64,000 nt of DNA, taken from NCBI RefSeq assembly GCF_036324505.1, contig NC_086367.1:19704578-19768577 (forward strand). Reading direction: 5' to 3'. The DNA is from Eleginops maclovinus. Its lineage: Eukaryota > Chordata > Actinopteri > Perciformes > Eleginopidae. The notes under the pieces are model-generated. The model made no database searches. It was given only the letters and a program-made list of their open reading frames with translations, and was not told the origin of the DNA. The position numbers were made by a program, and so were the translations under genes. This document shows, piece by piece, positions 13,240 through 25,400 of the stretch; position 1 is the first letter of the stretch; each line of letters starts with the position of its first letter.

Positions 13240-14400
13240 CTCTAAAGATGATAGTTTTAATGACTAATTAATCTAATCTAATTATCTTTTGGCCAATACA
13301 ATGTCAGAAAATACTGAAAGTTGTCAGTCTCCCTAGTTGATATGAATAAAAAGACTTTATTGTTTTGTCAGTTCAAAACCCCAGGTCATTCACTCAATAG
13401 AACAAAGGAAGGAAGAAACCCTCCATTATTTAGAGGCTAAAAACAGCATTTTCCAACATTTTTGAATGAAATAAAGTAAGAAAGAATGAATATAGGACCA
13501 CGATATGGCATCAAGACTTCCCCTGCGGCTTTTAAACGCAGCACAAGATGGAGAGTGATGGCTGCTAACATCAAGTTGCTCCTATAGGTGCCTAAAGACT
13601 GACAGTTACCAAGACAACCTGTGGATGGAAACCACTCGACTTGCAGAGCTGCTCGTGAGCCCTTATAATACATTTCCTGCCCTTTAAAATGACTCCAGTG
13701 ATATTAATCTGTGTTTGAGATGAGCTGCAGCACACATCTTCATTATTGTACTGTGCGTTTATTTCAGGCATCATGCAACGAGATAAATGACTCCCTTTAG
13801 CTCAAAGGGCAGACTCCCGCCTGCAAAACAGCAAATAATTAATGTCAGGGCTTTTTTTTAATAGTGCGTGTGGGAGGGGGAGCGGATGCTGCCATTTTCC
13901 CGCCTTAATCATGAATACATAAAAATACATAACAAATTTTAAAGAATATATCAGCAGATACTGTTTATACCGTTTACTACTTCCAGTGCAGGATTTTAAT
14001 TGATTCATCATTTAATTATCGTCTTTTTTTTATGCAGATGAAAGCTGCTACCGGCTGAGACTCCCTGCTGTCTCATGTCATTACAGATCATGGCATGCAC
14101 ACCGATCAAATCGACCTGTCAAATTATCAGTATTGAGTGGTATTAATACAAAGTAATGCAAAATAGCGAAAACCAGGGAAGGTTAGTAGCTACATCTACT
14201 CTGCTATATTTATGAGTTGTACATTGTGAGTGTTTATAGGAAATGTTGTACTTCACTACATTAATGGAGTCACTTTGCAGTATAAATGTGTACTCGTGAA
14301 ACCTATAATTACTTTATTAACGATGAGGCCGGTTATACTTTATGCAACCTAAAGTTATAATCTTTACAACTATCTGCAGCATTGAAATACTGAGGATCTG
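13240..14400. other. Non-coding, no recognisable gene
   Basis: A short trace of repeat family B (AATGTCAGAAAATACTGAAA) lies near 13300. Otherwise nothing with coding or RNA-gene character was seen. Confidence 0.4.
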
Positions 14401-14403
14401 ACA

Positions 14404-14757
14404 AATCTGCCATACATATCTGTTTATAGTACACATATCTATATATTATACATATCTGCCATATACATCTGCTATACATAATATATGCATCTGCCCATAC
14501 CTCCTCATTCAACAGTGTAAAGTGTTTAAATACTCTCAATGTATTCCACATATGTATATATTTCACATCCTCAAATCTTTATTGTTGTTACTGTAAATAT
14601 TCTTCTCTCTTTTTGCACTATTTTATTTATCTCATTTGCACCATGTATGTGGAGTTGTTGGAGGAGCACGCGACATAAGATTTTCATTGCCAACATATAC
14701 GTTGTATCTGCTGTGCATATGACCAATAAAACCTTGAAACCTTGAAACCTTGAAACA
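14404..14757 (+). mobile_element. LINE 3' end (5'-truncated), L2/CR1-group-like
   Basis: Near-identical to the 3' UTR of the LINE at 28.7-29.4 kb, from ATCTGCCATACATATCTG to a tail of CCTTGAAAC repeats. About a dozen differences over 350 bases by eye imply recent insertion. No coding part remains. Confidence 0.8.
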
Positions 14758-14759
14758 AG

Positions 14760-16740
14760 GAATGTACGTGTTGTATTTACACATTTACTTAGTTCTAAAT
14801 ATAATAAACCAGGAGAATCCCTTATTCAGAAATGAAAAGTCTCCTTGAAAATGTCCTGGCAAAGACAACAGGAGCATATTACACAAGGATTAAGACAGGT
14901 TACAGCATCTGAATATGCCAAAAGTAAGACTTGGGTCATTACATTAAACCACAACAGGGGTGAATAGTAATAAAAAGCATCTTCAACTCATGATAAAACA
15001 ACTGTCAGTCACACTGCTTATCATCAGGATGTTTTTTAGGTCGGATTCCTGTCAACAATAATGTGAAATGTGTGAGCCGCAGAATTACTGATGATAGAGT
15101 GCCACCCTGTGACAGAGGGAGGAAACACACAGCAGTCTCAACAGGCTCACTGCATCTAAATACAAATAACAACATGCAGCAGAACAGAAATGCAAAAATA
15201 AAGAAGCTTTTCTACTTTAAACTAAGAGGTATTTTACCTCTTTATTTGAGTTTGTTATGCACCAACACACCAAAGCAGTGCATGAGAAGAGATACTGGGA
15301 AATACACCGATTTCAATCCCAATTTTCCATTCTTAATCTAATAATAGTAATTCAGCATATAAGGCACTTAAAAAATAAAGTATTTCTCACTTTAGTTTGT
15401 TTATCTTTGTGAAACATTTACACGTAAAGAAACACCATTTGTATACAACTCCCTGACATCAACAGCAGGTGGCAGCAGATGACAGTTTGTGAACACAATA
15501 TTTAGCCACTAGATGGAGACTTTGACATGTGAGCTCCTGATGGATAGAGAACATCTGAATCAGTCTATAGATGTAGTTTTTGAGGAGCTCAGTCTGAGTA
15601 GGATAAATTAAACATCACATATAACTATTACGTGAGGAACTGAATGGAAGCCAATATGTGCTGCAGGTACAACAAGGGGTTAACCGTGTGACTCACTGAC
15701 AATACCCAGGACTGCACATGAAACCTGCACTTTTGCACAAAGACTTTTACCCGTATCAATCAATGTAAATATACTTAACAATCCGGATACAAATGGTTTA
15801 TATGTTCATTGAAGTCCTTAATTCCGTTTTTTGTTTTAACAGATACTTCCTGTATTTTAATTTAATATAACAATAAACAATGTAATAAATCAAACTAAGT
15901 AAATACAGTCACTGTCCTTTCTTATAAAAAAAAAAAGGTCACAAAAGAAAGTGAAACGGTGTTGATGATGATGGAGCTGTTACGGAAATCCGCACATTGA
16001 GACTTCATGGAGACAGCTTTGTTTCAACGTTAACATGATTTTTAAAGTTGAATTATTGCTTTGTTGCATTCAATTAATCTGCATCTTCTGCTGTCTTTCC
16101 TTAAGTATTATATATATCGTTTATTTTCCATTAACTACAACTGTACATTCAGCTAAACGTCCCAAACTGTTCTTTTGCTTCGGTCTGTTTTCCTCCGTTT
16201 TAATTATGGCCAAAATCAAATTGCTTTTGTGGATTAATGAAATTGTTTCCCAGTGGCACGCTAGTGTCTATACAAAGTGTGGAATAATCCGCTGCTGACA
16301 ATAGTCCAAAACAAATGTACTATTTCTATCTTTTTGAGATTATATATATATATATGCACTTAAATACAGAAACCTGCTGTTTTAGGGAAAGATTGAGCCT
16401 TTTTAACGTTACTTATTTGGATGTTTTCTTTGAGGTTTATGTAGAATCCTATGACGGACTGAGCAAGCGTTGACAGCTGAATAAATGTATATTATGTGAT
16501 TTGCTGACAATGCATGTTCATTAGTCTGTCTATGCATTACTTAAATCACTTGTTTGTGCAGTGACTGCAAAATAACAACCAAATTACATTCATTTTGGCA
16601 TGAAATTACCCCCTTAAAACCCCTCTGACCTCTTAAAAGGGATTATATTCAATCTGTTCACATAGGGATTCATAATTACCTCAAATGTTTCTTTAATGAT
16701 GCTTTTATGACATTTGTAAAACACAAAAAGCCTACCGCAG
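14760..16740. other. Non-coding, with two CTCF-like motifs
   Basis: ACAGCAGGTGGCAGC at 15462-15476 fits the CTCF core at 14 of 15 positions; CCACTAGATGG at 15507-15517 is a weaker match in the same orientation. No gene seen. Confidence 0.35.
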
Positions 16741-16741
16741 G

Positions 16742-16891
<150 letters not shown>

Positions 16892-16989
16892 GTTAAAGTT
16901 TTAATGCTCACAATAAGAAAGCAGATGTGCTTTGTTTATGGGTCTGTGCTGCTCTTTTATTTAATCTAGATGACTTGTATGTTCCCACC

Positions 16990-19760
16990 TTTATATGCAC
17001 ACAGGGCCCCCGCTAATCTTGTTCTGCATCGGCCCCCGTGCATAATGAAAAGGAGCTTATCATGATGCTGGCCTCGGGTGACGTCGACTTTCTCCATTTC
17101 CGCTGAAAATAAGGTGAACGCCACTTAAACCACGTGACCGGCAGGAAATCTCCCAGGACCCATAGGTGCCATAGCTGCCTGGAATGGGAACAATAACTGA
17201 GAGAGAATAAAAATGAAGAGTTCAATTGGGAAGCGATTAAAATGAATAGAAGCTTTGACTAGATAAGACACATACCATTTTCTCATCTATTTAACATTCA
17301 TTGAATTGAATAATCCGGTCTTATTATCGTAAATAGTCTGCATATTTACCCTGAATATGCTAATTTATGTTTGCTGCAAGCCCTGTGCGACTTAATAATT
17401 TTTCCATGCATATCTCTGGCTTTCACCTATAGCTATTTCTAAAGAGGAGTGGAGAGAGACAGGGAGGGTGGGAGACCTAGAGAAAGAGAGCAACACAGTT
17501 ATATAGTGCTCATTGTTTCTGTAACTTTTCTATTCATTTTTTTTTCTGCACTTTGCCCAAGGCCAAGCGAGTTACATTTCAATCAAAAGATTCATTGTAA
17601 AGTCATTATCCCAAACTAGGCTCCGATAATTGGCTGTCATTTTGCATAGTGGTGGCACTCTGCCTTTAGGGCAAATGACTGCGGTCTTATCTTTCACTTT
17701 TAAGGAAAAATAATGGACAATTTATCATTAATCTTCTCTGGGAAATAATAACAAGTTAAATGTCATTCCCTGTGTCGCGCATTACAGAAAAAAGAAAAAA
17801 GAAAAGGGTTTTGTTGCTCAGGGCTGATCACCAGCTGACCCGTCCTCTTCACTGCGGAGGTGGAGGAGAAATCACAGCAGGCAGCAGGGTGAGAACATTA
17901 AGGCCTCTGCAGCACGTAAATATGCATGTAATACGAGCTATAACAAGTTTTACTCTTCCTCTTCTGCTACACTCACTGTGTGGGAGATGTTTAAGGCTTT
18001 GTTTGCCTCTAATTACTTTCTATATTTTGCCTCAGTTGTTGTTTTTAGGGCACATATCTGAAGGGACTTGGCTCAGGAAGCAAAGTGCCTTGTTTCAAGT
18101 CCTTAAAATAACCAACATTTTATTAAAGACTGCTACTTTGTGACGTGCAAGTTCACCTTTTGAGCACTGCCGAGGTGCACTTGAGCAATTAACTTGTCCC
18201 CCACGCTCTGGTTGCGATATATATAGAAGATGCTCCACTTATACTAAGAAAGGCTGAATGCAGAGTCTACATTTCACTGTATACGCAAGACAATTCAATT
18301 AAAGTCAACAAACAAAACAAGAGTATTGAGAGCTCAAAAGCAGCTACTTAATGGACCAAGAGTTTATTTGTAGTGCTACGCATTTAATTTTCTAAGTTGG
18401 ATAACAGAATGCTAAATGCAACAGTGCGACACACAGAGGACCAAGTTGACTTATATCAATTAAATGTTTGCCATGTTCAAAAAACGTGGTTACGCTTCAG
18501 TCTGGTGGCCTTCATTACAGCATGCTCCGACAAAATGGAAAAGTAAGATCAGTCAGCTTTGTGTTTTGTCTCTGTGTGTGTGTGTGCCACCTTTTTATCT
18601 TTGGGTATTCAGTGTTGGCATAATATAACAAAATGTCAGCAGGTTCCAAGTCAAGTTGAGGAATTCAGGCCTTTAACTTGTAATGGAGTATTTCCACGTT
18701 TACTTCAGGTAAAAGGAATTATTTTTCCACCACTTTTTGACACTTTATCAGCAGTTTCCTCTTAATGCTAAGTACCATTTAGAAGTCAGGGCTTTAACGT
18801 GTAACAGAGTGTTTAACATTTTGGAATTAGACTTTTGGATAAAGGATCGGAGAACTTCCTCCATGGTATAAAAGTCTGTAGAAGACTTTGCTTTTAAGTA
18901 ATACTTTGTGTCCCTGACAGCAGCAGCAGGCCTCTGTTGAAGTGACCCCCTCTATTCTTCAGGCCCTCATCAGCAAACAATATGAGACAAATGGCAGAGT
19001 GAAAGGTTGAAATCCGCAGAGGACGACACTCATTCCCATTCGTTTATCGGATTAAGTCGCTGTGAGGAAAAAGACAGAATGACTCGTTTGGCATTCAAAG
19101 GCAACTGTGTCTCAAAAGAGTGTTTGTACAAGGATCAATTATCAATCAGTGTATAGGCGAGGAGGCGAGATTACCACAGCTATACGAGGCGTGTTTACAA
19201 ATAACCTCACAGATCCTGTCAATGAATGCACACGGACAAACGCCTTTGGCTTTGACACTGGCCACTGCTGAAATTCAGATTAGAGTCCATCTCCTCGGAA
19301 GATTAGTGCTGTTTATGTCTGCTGCATCGTTTCTGTACTCATTTCCGCTGCATTAAGCTCCTGCACCGCCAATTATGTCCTTGTAAGCTTACAGGTTACT
19401 TTCACTGTCAACAAATCACATTGCTTTTGAAAATATACTCCCACACAGAACCACTTTGCACATTTTTCTAATATTGTCATAATTGCACTGGCATAAAGAA
19501 AACAATTTCACTCGTGAAATTAAACGTGAATTAAATGTTGAGAAAATGTGTGTTTTCATGAACGAGACACAGAAATAATGAGCTGCGGCTATACAAAGAC
19601 AATGAACGTGCACTCTGCGACAGGAATTATAAACTGTCTGCAATCAATCAAAAACAATCAGATAATAATGGTGAACAAGCTTTTAATGAATGACTTAATT
19701 AATGGAGGAGTATTCTCGGCTGCTGTAATTAATGCAGATGGTGGAAGAAATAAATAATTA
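16990..19760. other. Gene-free block with regulatory-DNA character
   Basis: No gene. Stretches at about 17030-17215, 17540-17700 and 18955-19360 are less AT-rich, lack simple repeats and hold homeodomain-like cores (TAATTA, TCATTA) and a CRE-like TGACGTCGA near 17080. This is how conserved non-coding elements look, but conservation cannot be judged from one sequence. Confidence 0.3.
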
Positions 19761-20706
19761 GCCTTACATTTGTTTAAATTGCATGTACAAAGACACATTC
19801 TTACATGTTTTATGGAATCTGAGAGCTCCAAAATATTTTAAAAGGCCTCAAAATATATGTTACTCTGTCACGTTTTATGGTTTAATCAGGTGATAAGAAA
19901 TGTCCTCAATCCAACCAACCGTAATATTAATTCCGCAGAGTTTTAAGGGGAGAAGCTATAAAACCTACAATGATTAAGAATAAACATGGCAGCTATTGAT
20001 AATGAAATCTTTTTTATATAATACATTCTCTCCTGCTTGTCGTGGTATCATTGACACGAAGCGAGACATTAATAAAAAGAAAGGTATTCTGAAAATTGTA
20101 ATTTCCGTTTGTCTCCATTTCACAACACTTCTTTCTATTATGGGCAAAACAAAAAGCTTTATTCTTTTGGTCGATGTTCAGAAGTTTAGTTTTTGCATTT
20201 ATAGAACTGCTTGTGTTTCTATGTGTGGCATATCTGTATAAATATGGTAGAAAGAGTGGTTTGTCTGCATACATTTAGGTCATAGGTACCAAATGTTGAG
20301 GATAAAATGAGTTCAAGTGTTGGACAGTTTTCAGGATTTGTGTGTTCTTTCACTTTGAGGGAACAAAAAAAGGTTTTAACTCATCTTTCTTTTGATCAAA
20401 ATGTTTGGGGGGACAAAACTATTATCAAACTGACTTAATGGACGATTGGAAGAAAACTAATTTGGAGACCGAGAAGTATGAACATCTGATAATCATAAAC
20501 AACTTAAGCCAATGTGGATCACTTAATATATGTAGCTTCACTGGGTCATGAATCTGCAAACACACAATAAACCTCCACGTTTTTGTGGTGAACAAGTGCA
20601 ACAGATGAGGATTAATTCAAACAAATTCTGCTGTTTGCTGATGCTAATGTTTCCAAATAAACACCTCTACTCCTCCAGGGATAAATAGAGTGGGATCATA
20701 ACACTC

Positions 20707-21009
20707 TCACGGAGGACATAAAGGGGGTTTGACCCGAGTGGCAGTGGTCAGTGTGTCAGTTTGGAGGGCAGGTTGAAGGTTACGCAGGGCCTCACAGAGC
20801 AAACACACCCTGGTAATCCTGACCTTCTCTTTCTGCAGCAGCGAGTTGACCGTGACGGCAAAGAACCGCCGTGACTCCTCGGGCACGTCTGGACGCCGCT
20901 CAAAGTCGAGAGGACGGGACAGAGACAGACGGGCCTGCCCTGAAGCATCATGGGAAATGTGCAGGGCAGCATGACTGGGTTTAGGATGAGAGGTATCAAC
21001 AGGAAGGAA
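20707..21009 (-). pseudogene. Orphan coding-like stretch, possibly a stranded exon
   Basis: A minus-strand frame is open for about 100 codons between stops. Its middle reads like protein: HISHDASGQARLSLSRPLDF then EESRRFFAVTVNSLLQKEK. The pattern xISxDxSGxAxLxLxxPLDFE...FFAVTV recalls one cadherin repeat, though the expected DxD or DxNDN calcium motif is missing. Acceptor-like sites occur at ATGATGCTTCAG and CCTAAACCCAG; AAG|GTCAGG is a weak donor. Other frames, one on the plus strand with the acceptor CTTTCTGCAG, are also open, so coding status is unproven. No flanking exons were found. Confidence 0.22.
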
Positions 21010-22170
21010 CTAACATGCAGGGTTTGTGCAGATATGGGTAACTGGTGTACTGCGTTCAAAGATGCAGCTCTAGAGGCATCAGTCCATTTAGTGGCTTTCA
21101 TCAGTGATTATCAGTCTCGAGATATAGACCAGAAGGGGCCTGCTAAACATACTACTACAATACAAGAAGGCAGCTATCTTGCGACCTTGGTCATGTCTAT
21201 GGGAGACAATCAAGTTAGATCGTTGATGAAGTTAGCGTTCCTCTTAACACATCATTTACAATGCAGTTTAGCTATGCGATATTTGGATGCATAAAGGGAT
21301 GAAGGCACTGGTAGATGTGGATGCTGCTGTGAATTATTCAGCGTTACTAGAGTGTGACAGATCATGTCTAAATATTCATCCTCTTTAAGTAATATCACCC
21401 CATTAAATGGGTGTAATCAGCCGTTATCGATATCACAAATAGGGGTTGGAAGGTGCAGACTAAAGCTAAAATACTTTTCCACCAACGCAGTTCTCGGGGG
21501 GAGTTCAGAGCATGTTTCTGCTCTTAAGGTGCTAGCTGCTGGCCCCCGAAAATAGGTTAAATCCAGAAACCAACTATTTGCCTGGCTGGCAACAAGAGCC
21601 AATGGCAGCAAAAGAGTAGAAAGTTGTTCAGGAAGAGAAGAACGTTGTTGGAGAACAGTAGTAACTGACTAATTTGAGTGGAAAAGGGGTACTAGAAAAG
21701 GCTATTATCATCTATTCACAAAGGTTGCTGTATGATGAAATACCAAAAGGTGGCAGACAACATAACAGCATGATGCATAACTGACAATGCGGTTTAGTAC
21801 ACAAGAAGATAACCTTTAGGAGACCACGGTGAGCAATGCCATCCTTCTACAGGGGCAACGGTCAAACATAACTCTGGCTCTTTAAGGAGACTTTCATGTT
21901 TTTTATGGTACAAAAATGCCCCCTTGGACGATTAAGAAGTTGGCTGCAATCTAACCAATAGACACGGGTCCTTTCAACAGCAACAAGGCTGTGATCCGTG
22001 TTCTTTATCTTCATGAAAATGCATTTTCTTACATGAAAATGTCTCATATTCTTTCTCAAAAGTGCTTATGAACAACGTATGAATAATTCACTTTATATGA
22101 ATTGTTTCCACCAATCTGTTTCTTTCTTTAGGCATTTATTTCATGCACACACACACACACTGAGTCCTGA

Positions 22171-22308
22171 GGAGGGTCACGCTGCTCCTCTAACCTCTAT
22201 GACCTGCGGGGGGTCAACGAGAGCAGCTTTACAAATCCCGACTTTATAAAAACACTGGGTGAAGGTCCTCATGGGAATTACCCCTACCCAGGCAACCCCA
22301 AACAGTAA
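22171..22308 (+). other. Short coding-like block, unidentified
   Basis: The plus strand is open for 45 codons up to a stop, reading LYDLRGVNESSF then LGEGPHGNYPYPGNPKQ. The minus strand is open as well. Surrounding bases are less AT-rich than the background. It may be a terminal exon, a conserved element or chance; no protein is recognised. Confidence 0.15.
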
Positions 22309-22429
22309 ATTACAGGGGGCTTACATGATTCCTGCGTTCCCCGGGGACATCAAACAATCAGACGGACTCCGTTAAACTCGTCCTGCTCGCTCCACTTTAG
22401 ATCTGCTCCTCTCTTTTGTTCCACTGTAT

Positions 22430-25400
22430 TAGTTCAATCCCTTACAGGCTGCAGGGAGGCTGATCACTCTCTGCACGCTGTCTCTCTCACTGTGTGCATG
22501 GAGATGTGTTCAAAATGACATCTTCTTAAGCCTGTTGGTGGATCAAGTCTTACACCGATTCAGTTATCAAGAGAAGTCTGCTGTTGTTGTTGTTGTTGTT
22601 AATATGGCTCAAATAAACAATTTATTAGGAAAACAGACAATCCAGAACAGCTGCAGATCCTATTCTGTTTAGAGCATGTTATATTTAATGTCTGAATAAG
22701 ATTTGATCTCGTGATGAAGAGTGCCTTTTCTACCTCTTCTTCTGTATTGCACTATTTTATGATTTACTACATTTCCAACGTAAACATTTTGCATTTAGTT
22801 TTGAGTGTTTGTAATACTTCTGAGATCGTTTAAGTCCAGAAAATGTTGCTGCCTTTTCGATGATGATAATCCTTCTTGTAACTGCATTTAGTTTGATAGT
22901 TACATTTCTTTTAAAAACTGGGACAAATATTACGTATAGCATTCTGTAGTTGACTTTTGACCTTTCTCAACTGTCTCCCTAGAGTTTCAGTCTGAGTAAA
23001 AGTAACTTTTAAGAATAATAATATGCATTAACTTTAAATGGATTGCATTAAATGGTCAAATTTTGCAACAAATCCCATATTTTGCATGACTTCCTTCACT
23101 CATCTGGCTAAAATTAGTTATTTTTCCTGCCTACTTTAGTACATTTGAAAAACATATTGAAAAGATATACAAAATATAAGTCTATTGTTCCTCTATAAAC
23201 ATTTTAAATGGAAAACATGTTTCAGAAATAATGTATCATACAGTAAATTACAAGTAAATATGGTTTTAAAAAGTACGTAGTGAAATCCTACAATATTGTT
23301 GTAGGGTAAACAATATTACAAATGAAAAGGCTGCCGAAATGTCAGGATAGTATAAATAAAATCTGACTTTAAATGCCCGAATTGAAAGGAAGATAGCCTT
23401 CATGTTAAACAGAGGTCTGAGGCTGCTGGCTGCAGACTGCAGGTCTGTATTGACTCGGGGACAATGGCTCGTATGTCTGAGGGTTTTTTCTCAGCTCTTC
23501 ATCGGGAGGAGCCCCGCTGGGAGCAGATTAGCCTCTTCATGGGGGATGTGACGCCTAGAGAGGAAGTATCAGAGGAGGACAAACACAAGGACAAATCATC
23601 CGGCCGTCACTTAATATTCAACACAGACAAGCAGACAGCAGGAGAGGGCTTCCTCTGAGCTGCGTTTCTTCTCCTCTTTGTTTCCCCACATTTTGATCTC
23701 TATTAGCTGCTACTGAGATGATTGTTGGTCGTCTGTGGAGGCAGGAATGTTTTAAATAACAGCAAAGGAGGGAAAGGAAATAGAGATGTGGTCACATTTC
23801 ATATTCAGCAGTTTATTTATTTTTAATTTGAGGTTTTGAGGATTTTATATTGAAGCAAAATCTGAAGAGTAGACATATATATATATAGTTTTATTGTCAA
23901 GTAGATTTTCATGTCCAGGATAAGGAATTTGACTTTTGAGGTATAGAGGGCCACAACAAATTGTTAATAAATAATAAGGAATCAGTAATGTGTAAAATAT
24001 ATCTGCTTTTTATTAAAAGAGCTGCCTAGTATGTCTGCCAAATATATGTAATACTATAAATACATTTAAAAATAAGGAAGCACACAGAAGTGAATGAACC
24101 AGTCCGCAAAAATATTGTAAAAAGGAAATCATCTAAACAGCCGCTTCCATAATTTACCCAATCTTTTAAGTCTGGAGATTTAATTATTTTCCAAATGCCT
24201 CACAATATGTCTGGAGGCTGTAATCACACTGATCAAAAATAACCCGAAAAGGCATCATTTCAGATGTTTGGATTTGACCCGTAGCGGCTAATGTTTCCAC
24301 TAATTTGCACAGATTTATTTTAAGTAGCTGCAGTGAATTGGTGTTGGATGTCTTACATGGAAATGCAGAAATGTTATTCTAAAACAAAAGATAGGTCAGG
24401 GATCCATTTCTTTAATCAATAATATAGATGTGTTGGAATTTCTTAAAATATATTTAAATAAATGCATTTGTGAAGAAATGTGATTACATGAAGATCTGTC
24501 TCCATCCATCATGAGTCTCCTTTCTGCAGATTTTCTGACCAACAGATGGCGTCAAATACAAACCTATTTAGATTGAACTGTTTCTTCCCTTTATATTATA
24601 TCACAACTTTAGACACTGATTCTGATGTAATCTCAGTATTCCCAGTAAAGGAAAGCAAATAAGAATATTCACTAAAGTAATTTATTCAAGTTTAAACTAA
24701 TTGATGCTACTTTATTGAACTTTATTTCATAAGGAAATGATGTACTTTTTACATTCATGCCTGCTTTAGTCCCTTTGCATATTCAGGTGATTAATATAAT
24801 GTATTGTAGATTAAGCTGCACCTGGCAGTTCATATATTAAATCAAACCACCTGCAGCAGCTGAAACGTTAAAGTGATGTTTAAGAAAGATTGCTTTAAAT
24901 GCAGAACTCTTTTTTGCTTTTAATAAAGCTGATATTTAACACTTCTGGTGTTCATCTAGAAAATCTACTGAATCACCTGGTTTTGAAATGAAATAAAACC
25001 CTTGTTTCAACAGTGCATGTTTGAGAAACACAACCAGGTAACTTAAATTACCTGTAGATTCAAAATGCATTCATCCAAACAGGAGGGTTTGCTTTTTAAA
25101 TAAACATGTGTGCCACCGGTTTCATTTACAACTCAGACTGTTCTCTGCACTCCCACTTACTTCAAGGAGAACGTGATGCACATTTTTGGAATCACTGAAG
25201 TGTTTTATTTAAAGTTAATTTCATTGTTGTAACATGTGATGGATGTTTGCTGTGTTAGTGCCACACAGAGCAGGTGGAAGGTGAAATTATGATGGGTTTT
25301 TTTGGTAGGAGAATGTTTTGGTAAGAGTGACTGTGCGCTGGTTGTCTTTGTACCAGACCAGCCACAGTTTTGACAGTGCACCTACAACTACATCTATGGT

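Noticed and set aside
16035..16298. 87-residue hydrophobic plus-strand frame at 16.0 kb
   Set aside because: AT-rich composition, no family resemblance, no splice or promoter context.
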